The notes under the pieces: model-generated
Seen by the model: the letters and a program-made list of their open reading frames with translations, nothing else
Database searches by the model: none
What the model was told of the DNA's origin: nothing
Part shown: positions 26,881 through 35,293 of the stretch, in pieces
How positions within the stretch are numbered: the first letter of the stretch is position 1
Layout of the letters: each line of letters opens with the position of its first letter
Source: Acidilobaceae archaeon
GTDB lineage: Archaea > Thermoproteota > Thermoprotei_A > Sulfolobales > Acidilobaceae
Direction of reading: 5' to 3'
Length of the DNA stretch: 64,000 nucleotides
NCBI GenBank assembly: GCA_027037535.1
Contig: JALVZQ010000007.1
Location: forward strand, 1 to 64,000
Position numbers and translations under genes: made by a program

Positions 26881-28156
26881 TTATGACCTCCTCAAGACTC
26901 CTAGCTATATATTCTAACGAGGAGTCTTCAGCGAGTACATCAATAATCGGCTTGTAGCTCGAGGCCAGCTCTATGTATCGTGTTTTACCATACCGTCCCC
27001 TACTAATAGTACGAGTCCTAATTATTCCAAGCATATCTAGCTCTCCTATTATCCCGCTTACTCTTCTAAACGTTACTTCTTCGATTCCTAGCCTGGAAAC
27101 TAATTTTCTATAGTAGTCGTAAACCTCGCCGGTGGTTGTCTTGTTTTTTCCTCCTCTCGTCGTGGCAGTCACAGCGGCTAATACTAGTTTACCGTGCATA
27201 GGCAAGGTTCTAACTATTTCTACTACCCTATCACGTTCAATTTCTATTCTGGCAGCCATTACATGCCGCGAGGTGACCTTCTTCTCTCCTTGTCTCTCGG
27301 CAATTTCTCCTGCTACTCTGAGTAAGTCGAGGGCTCTTCTCGCATCACCGTGTTCTCTTGCTGCTAGGGCCGCGCATAGGGGTATTACATCGTCTTCAAG
27401 TACACCTTCTTTGAATGCGAGAGAGGCTCTTTCTGAGAGGATATCGTTTAGTTGTTGGGCATTATATGGCGAGAATACTATTTCTTCTTCTCCGAGACTG
27501 CTCTTTACTCGAGGATCAAGGTTTTCAACGAATGATATACTGTTTGTTATCCCCACGATCGAGATCTTGAAGTTTTCTAGCTCTTCATTTGCTCTTAGAA
27601 GCTTGTACAATATATCGTCTCCGTGTTTCTTGACGAGGAAATCTATCTCGTCGAGTACAATTATCATTATTCCGCGGAGTCTCTTCGCTTTAGCCATGAA
27701 CCTTCTGAAAACCTCGCTTGTTGCTAGTCCTGTAAAGGGGATTCTCAGGCCGATGGTTTCCGCGATATCGCTCATTACCCTATAGGGGGTATCTCGTTGT
27801 CTTACATTGATATAGACAGGATAAAGTCTGACTCCTCTAGTAGATGCCCTATCAGAGAGTTTTCTCATGACTAGTTTTACGGCGGCAGTTTTTCCAGTAC
27901 CAGTTAACCCGTATATGAATATGTTGTTGGGTCTTTCTCCTCTGAGTGCTACGGCTAGGGTCTGGGCAAGTCTTGTTAGCTCTTGTTCTCTGTGGACGAG
28001 TCTCTCAGGTATGTAATCTGGTAGTAGTTTTTCTCTATCCTTGAATATGGGTGAGTCTGTTACCGAGTCGAATATTTCGTCTAGGGAGTTCAAGCCTCCT
28101 TCACCTGATCCAGAAGAAACTGTGGTAGTGAAGAGATGTAATAAGGGATTAGACAC
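26852..28156 (-). CDS. Orc1/Cdc6 replication initiator
   Basis: 434-residue AAA+ origin-binding protein that marks ORB elements and loads MCM. N-terminal KLLPDYIPERLVHREQELTRL, Walker A GLTGTGKTAA, Walker B IIVLDEIDFLV, sensor-1 region SIVGITNSISF, sensor-2 HGDARRALDLLRVAG, then a winged helix (EVYDYYRKLVSRLGIEEVTFRRVSGII...). All ATPase motifs are intact. It lies 22 kb from the candidate origin at 4.3-4.9 kb; I see no ORB cluster beside its own gene. Confidence 0.94.
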   Translation of the reverse strand: MSNPLLHLFTTTVSSGSGEGGLNSLDEIFDSVTDSPIFKDREKLLPDYIPERLVHREQELTRLAQTLAVALRGERPNNIFIYGLTGTGKTAAVKLVMRKLSDRASTRGVRLYPVYINVRQRDTPYRVMSDIAETIGLRIPFTGLATSEVFRRFMAKAKRLRGIMIIVLDEIDFLVKKHGDDILYKLLRANEELENFKISIVGITNSISFVENLDPRVKSSLGEEEIVFSPYNAQQLNDILSERASLAFKEGVLEDDVIPLCAALAAREHGDARRALDLLRVAGEIAERQGEKKVTSRHVMAARIEIERDRVVEIVRTLPMHGKLVLAAVTATTRGGKNKTTTGEVYDYYRKLVSRLGIEEVTFRRVSGIIGELDMLGIIRTRTISRGRYGKTRYIELASSYKPIIDVLAEDSSLEYIARSLEEVINASENSRSL

Positions 28157-28224
28157 TCTCTAACCTAGAAAAACTTAATATCTCTAAGGAGATTGTCATA
28201 TGATTATGGCTAACTAGCGCGATC

Positions 28225-28301
28225 GGGCCGGTAGCTCAGCCTGGAAGAGCGCCCGGTTGGCATCCGGGAGGCCCCGGGTTCAAATCCCGGCCGGTCCACC
28301 A
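28225..28301 (+). tRNA. tRNA-Ala(GGC)
   Basis: Acceptor GGGCCGG/CCGGTCC (one G-T wobble), anticodon stem CCCGG/CCGGG with loop TTGGCAT (anticodon GGC), T arm CCGGG-TTCAAAT-CCCGG. Discriminator A 28298, encoded CCA 28299-28301. It precedes the provirus by about 100 bases but is not its target. Confidence 0.94.
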
Positions 28302-28399
28302 ATATTCCTCTTTTATCTCGTTAACTAGAATTATTCTACGTATTAGTCGATGCCATTTTGATGATTCATAGATTGTGATAGAAGATGACCAGTATAGTG

Positions 28400-28461
28400 T
28401 GGTGCGGGGGGTGGGATTTGAACCCACGCCGGCCTACGCCAACGGGTCTTGAGCCCGCCCC
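28400..28461. repeat. left att site (tRNA-Leu 3' fragment)
   Basis: Matches 40223-40284 in 61 of 62 positions; the difference (C at 28430, A at 40253) changes CGG to AGG in the integrase frame, both Arg. The fragment lacks the tRNA 5' part, so it is not a gene. Confidence 0.92.
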
Positions 28462-29269
28462 AGCGAGTGGACAGCTAGATAATAGAGATGTTCTAAATCA
28501 TCAGTGGAAGCCTGGATTTTTGAAGAAAACACTGGGCATAACCCTTTCTCAAAAGCTCCTCTCAGAGTTCAAGGCGTACTGTATGAAGAAAGCCAGCTCC
28601 AAAGTCTGCGAAGGCTACATTAGAAGGCTAGAGGAGATTGACAGGGAAGAGAAACCAATAGACCATAGTAGATGGCATATTACAGCGTATAAGAAGCTAA
28701 TGCGCTATCTATGCGAGGAAAAGGGGAATAGGAAGGCGTGTGAGGAGTTCAAACGGGTAAAGTCGAGGAAGAGCGAGGCGGACCTCTGGGTCCCATCAGA
28801 TAAAGAAATGCTAGACACTCTAACTAGAGCCTGCAGGGAGAGCATAGACCTATGCTGGTTCTACAAGCTCCTACTCTACACAGGGCTCAGGGCGACAGAG
28901 GTTGAGAAAGCCCTAGAGAAGGATGAATGGGTCCTCGAAGACGGCCTATGGCTACAAACTCTACAACTCTACAGGGGCAGTAAGAAAGCATTCCTGGCAT
29001 TCAGCATAGAGAAACCACCAAGACTAAAGGTCTCAGCCGACTGGGTCAGCCACAAGGCCTACAGGCTAGGCCTAATCCCGCCAAAATACGTGCGGAAATA
29101 CGTCTCCACAAAGATGATCTCGCTAGGAATCCAGGAGATAATAGTAGACTTCATACAGGGCAGAACACCAAACACAGTCCTAAGACAAAGATACGTCTAC
29201 CTAAGAGAAACCGCAAAACAAGAATACAAGAAATATGCCGAGTGGCTCAGGCAGTGGCTTTCTGTTTGA
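28400..29269 (+). CDS. SSV-type integrase, C-terminal part int(C)
   Basis: Tyrosine recombinase catalytic part, cut off from its N-terminus by integration. Read from the att core it gives WCGGWDLNPRRPTPTGLEPAP and continues into the recombinase body. Catalytic pieces: first Arg in YTGLRATEVEKAL, the beta-hairpin RGSKKAFLAF, the second basic box KYVRKYVSTKMISLGI and the nucleophile region RTPNTVLRQRYVYL. No promoter or start precedes it in the integrated state, so it should be silent until excision restores the gene. Confidence 0.88.
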   Translation, partial: WCGGWDLNPRRPTPTGLEPAPASGQLDNRDVLNHQWKPGFLKKTLGITLSQKLLSEFKAYCMKKASSKVCEGYIRRLEEIDREEKPIDHSRWHITAYKKLMRYLCEEKGNRKACEEFKRVKSRKSEADLWVPSDKEMLDTLTRACRESIDLCWFYKLLLYTGLRATEVEKALEKDEWVLEDGLWLQTLQLYRGSKKAFLAFSIEKPPRLKVSADWVSHKAYRLGLIPPKYVRKYVSTKMISLGIQEIIVDFIQGRTPNTVLRQRYVYLRETAKQEYKKYAEWLRQWLSV

Positions 29270-29567
29270 TTTCTCTTATCTTTCCCCTTAGCTCTGAGAC
29301 GTCTCTGAACAATTCGTCTACTAGTTTTTCAAGCCTGTAATAAGCTTTAAAGACATCACTGTTCCTCTCAAACAATGATATGATCTTGTTCTCATGCTTT
29401 ATCAAGTCTCGTTCTACCCGCTGGAGCTCCTTAGCTAACTGATTACAGCGTATTTCTATATCTTCCAGCCTCTCATCATAATTCTTCCATCGATTAGCCT
29501 CAGTCCATACCCCTATCAAGTAGGATAATCCCAGTGCTAACGCATAGAGAAAACCTAACCACTCCAT
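29247..29567 (-). CDS. viral membrane coiled-coil protein
   Basis: 106 residues: an N-terminal membrane helix (WLGFLYALALGLSYLIGVW) followed by a long charged coiled coil (DIEIRCNQLAKELQRVERDLIKHENK...). ATG 29567 follows AGGTGATTGAGTG. Its 3' end overlaps the int(C) stop by 23 bases, tail to tail. Function unknown; similar one-helix coiled-coil proteins are common in archaeal spindle viruses. Confidence 0.7.
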   Translation of the reverse strand: MEWLGFLYALALGLSYLIGVWTEANRWKNYDERLEDIEIRCNQLAKELQRVERDLIKHENKIISLFERNSDVFKAYYRLEKLVDELFRDVSELRGKIREIKQKATA

Positions 29568-29574
29568 CACTCAA

Positions 29575-29808
29575 TCACCTCTGGTTCTGGAAGAATTCTG
29601 TCAGGCTCCTAACATTGCTAGGGCGTGGCTTGTAGCGCCTGCAGAATCCCTCGTAGTATGTTATCGGCTTTTCTCGTGCCTTACACCAGCCTAGTACCTT
29701 CCAGCCCCATTTAGCTTCAAGTACTAGTGCTAGCTCCTTCCTGTAAACATCGGTCAATTCATCTATTGGGATAAAATAGATGCATTTGCGGCAATCAGCA
29801 TAAGGCAC
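29575..29808 (-). CDS. small viral Cys-containing protein
   Basis: 77 residues from GTG 29808, preceded by AGGTGATTGAGTA. CRKC near the N-terminus with CKARE and FCRRYKPRP further on can form a zinc site; the C-terminus is basic. No family recognised. Shares its ribosome-binding leader with neighbouring viral genes. Confidence 0.6.
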   Translation of the reverse strand: MPYADCRKCIYFIPIDELTDVYRKELALVLEAKWGWKVLGWCKAREKPITYYEGFCRRYKPRPSNVRSLTEFFQNQR

Positions 29809-29827
29809 TACTCAATCACCTTCCCTT

Positions 29828-30058
29828 TTAGCGGCATGGATATTCGCACATCGCTATACAATCCTCGCGGTTCTCGGCATCAATGCAGGACTCGCGGATT
29901 TCCTCATACTCCTTCTTAGTAATACATTGCTTGTTCTCGGCCATAACCTCGATGCAGTATTCAAGTCCACAGGTATCCGCGCAATAATCCTCATTAAACC
30001 ACTCAACCCAATATCTACATTTTTCTTCCTCAAATACTGGTTTAGGACTAATCATCAT
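29828..30058 (-). CDS. small Cys-rich viral protein
   Basis: 76 residues with nine Cys (KCRYWVEWFNEDYCADTCGLEYCIEV...CITK...SCIDAENREDCIAMCEYPC). ATG 30058 overlaps the stop of the upstream wHTH gene (ATGA), which fixes the start; the longer in-frame extension is the shadow of that gene. The even Cys spacing suggests a disulfide-knotted or metal-binding mini-protein. Function unknown. Confidence 0.6.
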   Translation of the reverse strand: MMISPKPVFEEEKCRYWVEWFNEDYCADTCGLEYCIEVMAENKQCITKKEYEEIRESCIDAENREDCIAMCEYPCR

Positions 30059-30399
30059 CTCCTCGCCCCCTCGAGGATTATTTCTTGCCTGAGCTGCTGG
30101 ACCTCTCTTATTAGGCCCTTGAGCTCGGGTGTTAGGCAGAATAGGACTCGTTTCTTCTTTTTGAGCTCTATTCTTCTTAGGAGTTTTTCTTCTGCTAGCT
30201 TTCTCAGGGTTCTCTCTACTGTGTGCCATTCTGGCTTGGGCTTCTTCCTATAGTTGTAGTATAGGTGGCTTCTTAGCCCTCGGTATGTTATGCAGTTGTC
30301 GCTCCAGCCTTGTTCTCGTTTATACTCGAGGTAGTCGTGGAGTAATAGGATGGTTTGGAGCAGGCTCTGGCTCGAGAGAATATACTTAGCCGTTATCAT
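30055..30399 (-). CDS. viral winged-helix DNA-binding protein
   Basis: 114 residues with a winged-helix pattern: CITYRGLRSHLYYNYRKKPKPEWHTVERTLRKLAEEKLLRRIELKKKKRVLFCLTPELKGL, followed by a C-terminal helix. ATG 30399 is preceded by GAGAGGTGAGAGG. Probably regulates viral transcription. Coupled to the Cys-rich gene downstream. Confidence 0.7.
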   Translation of the reverse strand: MITAKYILSSQSLLQTILLLHDYLEYKREQGWSDNCITYRGLRSHLYYNYRKKPKPEWHTVERTLRKLAEEKLLRRIELKKKKRVLFCLTPELKGLIREVQQLRQEIILEGARR

Positions 30400-30406
30400 G
30401 ATCCTC

Positions 30407-30895
30407 TCACCTCTCAAGGAGTTCAGCTAGGGCGTCTCTGATCTTGTCGCAGGGGTCGGTGTCTTCTTGTTCTTCTCTTGGCGGTGCACCAAGTGCTAGT
30501 TCGAGGAGTTTCTCGCTTGCCCTTAGCTTTGTCTCAAGCCATGCTACGAGTCTCCAGTACCTCTCCCATAACCGTTTTACGTCGTCTAGGCTTGCCTTGC
30601 CCTGCCTGAAGAAATCCGTCCTTGACTCAGCCTCTGCACGTATCATCTCCAGTTCCTGCACAAACTCTTTTAATTCTGAGATAGTCTTTTCCGCATAGCC
30701 GTATAGCTCTACTACTGGCTCCTCTTTTACACATGGCAGATAGGGGTCTGGGTCCTCTTCCACGCACTCATACCTTAGCCTTATACATCCAGCCATGTTA
30801 CAGTATACATTGCCGCTAAGATGCTCGTGGAGACGCCTAAAGAGCTCCACTAGCTCTTCATTGCCTAGACGCCTAACACTCTCCTGCACAGCCAT
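30407..30895 (-). CDS. viral helical protein, unknown
   Basis: 162 residues, largely helical and charged, with four Cys clustered near residues 30-60 (NVYCNMAGCIRLRYECVEE...LPCVKEE), compatible with a zinc site, then long helices. ATG 30895 follows AGGTGATTGCT. No family recognised. Confidence 0.6.
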   Translation of the reverse strand: MAVQESVRRLGNEELVELFRRLHEHLSGNVYCNMAGCIRLRYECVEEDPDPYLPCVKEEPVVELYGYAEKTISELKEFVQELEMIRAEAESRTDFFRQGKASLDDVKRLWERYWRLVAWLETKLRASEKLLELALGAPPREEQEDTDPCDKIRDALAELLER

Positions 30896-30900
30896 AGCAA

Positions 30901-31149
30901 TCACCTAGTAACAACAACATGCTCCTGTTGCTGATGCTCGTCCTCATCGTCGCAGATCCAGCTTAGCACTTTGCTAATCCTGTCGTAGTGTATGCACTCG
31001 TAGAGTTCTAGCACAAGCGGGAGTATTGCCCGCCTGAAGTACTCGGGGGAGTACCCAGCCTTTAGAGCAAAAACAGCATAATGCATCTCCCCCGAGCCTT
31101 TGAGAACCTCTATCGCTCTATTCACTCTAGCAATTACACGTGTGCCCAT
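30901..31149 (-). CDS. viral small regulator-like protein
   Basis: 82 residues: GTRVIARVNRAIEVLKGSGEMHYAVFALKAGYSPEYFRRAILPLVLELYECIHYDRISKVL then an acidic, Gln/Glu-rich tail. The helix-turn-helix-like middle suggests DNA binding. ATG 31149 is chosen because GTGAT lies upstream; a TATA-like GATATATTAA at about 31199-31208 fits a promoter. First gene of a leftward operon of five. Confidence 0.6.
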   Translation of the reverse strand: MGTRVIARVNRAIEVLKGSGEMHYAVFALKAGYSPEYFRRAILPLVLELYECIHYDRISKVLSWICDDEDEHQQQEHVVVTR

Positions 31150-31285
31150 ATTATCACACTCTGACTGTCTGTCATTTAGACAATATAACAAAAGAGGTTA
31201 ATATATCTAACTGTCTGAGAGATAGACATAGAGACATACAAAACAACAAAAACCAAAACATCCATATTATAACATGGTGGTATCG

Positions 31286-31558
31286 ATGAGTCAGAGAGAC
31301 ATAGATACAGATATGTTAAAGACAGATATGTTAACACCAGCCTTTAGGTTCCTGATAGAAGTTGCAACAACATATGGAACAGAACCTTTACCAATTAAAG
31401 AACTAAGAAGGCAATACGGTTCAAAAATTTATAATTATATGTATAAGCTAGCAATATATGGTTTAGTTGGATATGATAGAACTAACTTTTATGTTACTGA
31501 AAAAGGCAAGAGATTATCATTTTGTATTGGAAAATGTATTTTTAGTATAGTAGAATAA
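31286..31558 (+). CDS. viral winged-helix regulator
   Basis: 90 residues from ATG 31286 (GGTGGT upstream): TPAFRFLIEVATTYGTEPLPIKELRRQYGSKIYNYMYKLAIYGLVGYDRTNFYVTEKGKRLSF, a clear winged helix with wing and YVTEKG end. It is transcribed divergently from the leftward operon, with ACTGTCTG repeats in the shared upstream DNA (31160-31235). Likely a switch regulator of the provirus. Confidence 0.72.
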   Translation: MSQRDIDTDMLKTDMLTPAFRFLIEVATTYGTEPLPIKELRRQYGSKIYNYMYKLAIYGLVGYDRTNFYVTEKGKRLSFCIGKCIFSIVE

Positions 31559-31590
31559 CATTATGCAAACTAATAGAAAAAAGAGAGTGA

Positions 31591-31770
31591 TTAGAATATC
31601 TGACTAATTGCCTCTTCACTCGCTAATTCTTCTACTCTACTCTTTAATACCCTAAGAGGGGATAGTATTCTATTACATGTCTCTATATCTATATCTCTCT
31701 GACAGACAGATGTTAGGTCACGTTCTAACCGAATTAATAGAGCTAACAATTGCGCTCTCGTGCAACCCAT
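31591..31770 (-). CDS. small viral helical protein
   Basis: 59 residues from ATG 31770: GCTRAQLLALLIRLERDLTSVCQRDIDIETCNRILSPLRVLKSRVEELASEEAISQIF, two helices with leucine spacing. Its ribosome binding site (GGGGATGA) lies in the right arm of a 14-bp hairpin at 31779-31809, so its translation may be controlled. Confidence 0.55.
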   Translation of the reverse strand: MGCTRAQLLALLIRLERDLTSVCQRDIDIETCNRILSPLRVLKSRVEELASEEAISQIF

Positions 31771-31778
31771 GTTCTCAT

Positions 31779-31809
31779 CCCCGTTATATTGTAAAACAAT
31801 ATAACGGGG
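31779..31809 (-). promoter_or_regulatory. hairpin covering a ribosome binding site
   Basis: Perfect 14-bp stem (CCCCGTTATATTGT / ACAATATAACGGGG) with an AAA loop, in the leader of the gene ending at 31591. The GGGG of the stem is that gene's ribosome binding site. The ACAATATAAC part also occurs at 31182-31191, upstream of another viral gene. Confidence 0.6.
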
Positions 31810-31842
31810 TCTCGGCTGAACGGATGTATTTTTGTTTAGCAA

Positions 31843-32373
31843 TTAGGGGATTGGCTCTGCTGTTATTGTTACAGTTATGTTTACGGTTCCACTTTCGCCT
31901 GTTTTCAAGTTGCCGTCTATCCATATCACATATTCGATAGCGTTCTGCTTGTCCAGGGTTATCGTGGCCATCCCGTTGCTTGGCGTTAGCTTGACCGCCT
32001 CTCCCCAGTTCACGAGGCTGGGGGCGTTCACATCCACTCTTGTAACATAGAAGTATAGGTTGTATGACTCGGCGTTATCCACGTCCAAGCTCAAGGTCAG
32101 CTTGACCCTATCACTATGCAACTTTACAACCGCTAGCTTGTAGGCAGTCGGTAGAGGCTCGGACGGTAAAGGCCAAGTGCTAGGCTCCTCGAGACCGTTC
32201 TCTGTTACTATCAGGGTCTCATAGGGCGCTGCAGTAGCATTGAGCTCTTGAGCCTGCCATACTATTTCAGCTACAGGCTCGCTTATGCTTATGCTACTCT
32301 TCCACTCTAGCAGAACCACTGAAGAGGCTGCTACTGCTGCTAGGAGTATGGCTAGGGCTAGCAGCTTCTGCAC
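31843..32373 (-). CDS. secreted beta-rich viral protein
   Basis: 176 residues. N-terminal signal or anchor (MQKLLALAILLAAVAASSVVLL), then a beta-strand-rich ectodomain (YNLYFYVTRVDVNAPSLVNWGEAVKL...GTVNITVTITAEPIP). Probably a virion or envelope component. GTG 32373 follows GGTGGTAGGCG. No specific family recognised. Confidence 0.6.
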   Translation of the reverse strand: MQKLLALAILLAAVAASSVVLLEWKSSISISEPVAEIVWQAQELNATAAPYETLIVTENGLEEPSTWPLPSEPLPTAYKLAVVKLHSDRVKLTLSLDVDNAESYNLYFYVTRVDVNAPSLVNWGEAVKLTPSNGMATITLDKQNAIEYVIWIDGNLKTGESGTVNITVTITAEPIP

Positions 32374-32456
32374 CGCCTACCACCATAGCTATAGGATATG
32401 ACTAGATAGGAGATAAGGAATAATGCTAGGAGAAAAAGGGTTTGAGGATTAGGCAT
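32358..32456 (-). CDS. 32-residue membrane micro-protein
   Basis: MPNPQTLFLLALFLISYLVISYSYGGRRCRSC: one membrane helix with a basic C-terminus holding two Cys. ATG 32456 overlaps the end of the upstream gene and its stop overlaps the start of the next, so it is snugly fitted into the operon. Small but convincing by position. Confidence 0.5.
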   Translation of the reverse strand: MPNPQTLFLLALFLISYLVISYSYGGRRCRSC

Positions 32457-32721
32457 GACCGCACTCCTCACGTAGCTCCTCGCGCTTGTTGTCTATCATC
32501 GCCCTGATACGCTTCTCATACTCCCCGCGTATACTCTTATCCCTGACTACTACCAGTTCGAGCAGGTTCATCCTGCTCATGGCGGTTCTATAACTAATAC
32601 GCCCTGAAACACAGTCGTCTATTATCGCGTCGGCTATCTGCCTAACCTCGCCTATGTTCGAGAGACCGCCTTCCCCAGTATCCTTAACCCTGCTACCCAA
32701 GTATACATTGTCCCCCATCAT
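32449..32721 (-). CDS. viral helical protein, unknown
   Basis: 90 residues, soluble and helical (GGLSNIGEVRQIADAIIDDCVSGRISYRTAMSRMNLLELVVVRDKSIRGEYEKRIRAMIDNKREELREEC). ATG 32721 overlaps the stop of the adhesin gene (ATATGATG). No family recognised. Confidence 0.6.
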   Translation of the reverse strand: MMGDNVYLGSRVKDTGEGGLSNIGEVRQIADAIIDDCVSGRISYRTAMSRMNLLELVVVRDKSIRGEYEKRIRAMIDNKREELREECGHA

Positions 32722-35282
32722 ATCACCCCTTCTCGTTTAACTACTTGTACTTGTGGTGGATGCTCCATCATCCTCATAACAATACCTATAATTAGAAGTA
32801 TGAGGAGTATAGGAGCCATGTATTTTATGCTCTCCATAGGGTCAGGTGGGGGCTGCTGCTCTACGTTTATAGTTTTATCTTTTATTATACCACCTTGTAC
32901 TGTGCCTAAGGCGTAGGCATAGTTTGGCATGTAACCAGCACCAATAAACCGTGCGTTTTTTGCACCTACGATTACAGGGGGCCATGCGTAGACGTCGCTG
33001 TCAAGGTTCTCTATTTGTTGATATAATATGTCACCTATGTAGACATCTGCAGAGCCTAAAGCATTATTCCATCTAACAAGATAGTCGACTCCTGTCGGAG
33101 TAGTTCCACCGAAATATTGAAGTGTACTAACTGCACTACCATGTTGCACGCTGAGCTGTTGAGGTGTTATTATGTAGAAGTCGTATGGAGTAAGACCAAG
33201 TACAACATACTGAGAGCCTTCAACGTAGATAAAGTTAACGTTTCTAACATGTGTTATTGTATAATTTGCTATATTCTCTTCCCACATAGTGCCTAAGCCT
33301 AGGTCTGCATCATAGTAGACAGGGAACGTTGTTGGCTTTGCCAGGCTACTATTAAGCTTGTTATTTCCGATTAGGACGTATAGATGATATACAGTCTGAC
33401 TCCCATCCCATGGGAGCCTGATGTATACGGCTCTAGTGCCATTGACCGTTTTATAGGGACTGATATAGTAGTCTAGCAGACGATATTGGGAGTCGACTAC
33501 TGCTAAGTCAACAGCACCAGGTAGCATATATCCCATGCTAACCCATTCGTCTTCTGGTATCCATATCCTGACAATTATGCTATTAACATCCGATGGAATC
33601 CCTACTGGATCAACTTTGACTGTAAGTGGTACGGAATAGGACCAGTAACCTACTTCACCACTTATCGAGTAACCTATATTGTATCTTTCAATAGTTAATG
33701 GGACTCTCAGTAATTGTTTATAAAAGGTTACATTGTATGAAGTACTATTTGCTAATGCTATTGCCCCGTATATGTAACCCGTATTTGTTGAGCTAACGGC
33801 TAGTACTATACTATTGCCTCTCGACTCATTAATGCTAACATTGAAGCTTATTTGGCTCATATTTAATTGTAGAATGTATTGGTTAGATGTAAATTCTATG
33901 TCATATAGTTTTCCTGACAAGAAGAACAATCCTGTTCCTGAAAAGGCAACTGGAACCACAGATATATTTTGATTTCCAGCGACAACATAACCGTTGTCTG
34001 CATTCATGAAACCGAATACTGCTTCATACACTCCACTAACGTTTAAACCGATAATATATAGAAAGTTGCTTCCGTTTATGGTTAGAGTACCACTCGAGTA
34101 TTCTACTCTACTAACATTATACTTGTAGAGTTCCTGCCACCGCAATAGAGGGTCACTAGTGAAAGTGTCCGTAAATACTCCATCTAGCGTGGGCGAAACA
34201 GCCTGGGGATAATTCCATATGACTAGGAATGTTCCGCTGGTGTTATCCGTCCATGACTCGAAAATAATATACTTTTGACCATTGACTGTTATGAGCTGTG
34301 CTGGTCTTACGTAACCCGTCTCATTTTCATAAACAACTATATTATAGGAGTCGAGTAGTGATGAGACTTCACTGTCATCAACTGGTATTAGAAGATATTT
34401 GTGTAATAAACTCTCATTTGCTGTTATAATAAACTTATTTGAATATACTTTTACATTATTAGTATCAGAATTAATTGATATTAATGGTGCCTCTATCGCA
34501 TTTATTTGTAATGGGTTTATTCGTGATCCTATAATACCAGTCGCAGTTATATTTACATAGAATATTATTCCACCAGTATTAGTTGAATAATATACATATG
34601 CACCTAGTCTAAGTGTATGTGTTCCTGCTTGGATCTCTAATGTTGTTATCCATTCTGCACTAGTATTAGTCGCTACTGGTGTACCATCGACCATAATTGT
34701 CCAATTATTAAAACCGTGTCCACTAGCGTGAGCAAACCCATAAAAATGTACTGTTATTGTAGTAGTAGTTAGCGCAGTTATTGTTAGCTCAGTTGCTAAA
34801 TATCCAGTACTAGTGCCACTAGTTATTTTAAAGCCGTTCACGTAATATAATAGACTGTATGTGGTGCTATTCTTGTACTGGTAATCGACATCAAAATTTT
34901 CCTTTATTATTTTCGAGTTAGCTAATTGTACATAATCCCCGCTATGTATATATATTGGACGTGGCTGTGGAGACGCCGCAAGTTGTGCGTTTCCAGACTC
35001 GCCTTGCCCTGAGAAGATATAGTATCTACCTGGTTTTTCTATATATACATAAAGGCCTGGGTCCCACCAGTCGCTTGTTACTATTGTTCTATAATTAATA
35101 GCTTCCAGTTGATAACCATACGGGTCAACTATAAGAACACGTGAAGCATGGAGCGGAATATAATACCAGCCTGCTTTATTTACATCAACTATATATGTTG
35201 AGCTTTGACTGTATGCTAGTAGCGCTAATTGTGCTGAACCATATAATATAACTATGATTGCTAAAGCTATAATCTTCCTCAT
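32718..35282 (-). CDS. large virion surface protein (VP4/adhesin-like)
   Basis: 854 residues. Signal peptide (MRKIIALAIIVILYGSAQLALLAYS), long beta-rich ectodomain with many N-glycosylation sites (NxS/T), a DUF2341-like segment near 560-720 (WSYSVPLTVKVDPVGIPSDVNSIIVRIWIPEDEWVSMG...), then a C-terminal membrane helix (MAPILLILLIIGIVMRMM). Size, position after the capsid-like genes and tail anchor resemble the terminal-fibre protein of fuselloviruses. ATG 35282 follows AGGTG; the reading can be extended to 35306 but this overlaps the capsid gene. Confidence 0.75.
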   Translation of the reverse strand: MRKIIALAIIVILYGSAQLALLAYSQSSTYIVDVNKAGWYYIPLHASRVLIVDPYGYQLEAINYRTIVTSDWWDPGLYVYIEKPGRYYIFSGQGESGNAQLAASPQPRPIYIHSGDYVQLANSKIIKENFDVDYQYKNSTTYSLLYYVNGFKITSGTSTGYLATELTITALTTTTITVHFYGFAHASGHGFNNWTIMVDGTPVATNTSAEWITTLEIQAGTHTLRLGAYVYYSTNTGGIIFYVNITATGIIGSRINPLQINAIEAPLISINSDTNNVKVYSNKFIITANESLLHKYLLIPVDDSEVSSLLDSYNIVVYENETGYVRPAQLITVNGQKYIIFESWTDNTSGTFLVIWNYPQAVSPTLDGVFTDTFTSDPLLRWQELYKYNVSRVEYSSGTLTINGSNFLYIIGLNVSGVYEAVFGFMNADNGYVVAGNQNISVVPVAFSGTGLFFLSGKLYDIEFTSNQYILQLNMSQISFNVSINESRGNSIVLAVSSTNTGYIYGAIALANSTSYNVTFYKQLLRVPLTIERYNIGYSISGEVGYWSYSVPLTVKVDPVGIPSDVNSIIVRIWIPEDEWVSMGYMLPGAVDLAVVDSQYRLLDYYISPYKTVNGTRAVYIRLPWDGSQTVYHLYVLIGNNKLNSSLAKPTTFPVYYDADLGLGTMWEENIANYTITHVRNVNFIYVEGSQYVVLGLTPYDFYIITPQQLSVQHGSAVSTLQYFGGTTPTGVDYLVRWNNALGSADVYIGDILYQQIENLDSDVYAWPPVIVGAKNARFIGAGYMPNYAYALGTVQGGIIKDKTINVEQQPPPDPMESIKYMAPILLILLIIGIVMRMMEHPPQVQVVKREGVI

Positions 35283-35293
35283 AACGAAACACC

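Noticed and set aside
29828-30229. 133-residue version of the viral Cys-rich protein
   Set aside because: The first 57 codons overlap the winged-helix gene out of frame; the ATGA overlap fixes the shorter form.
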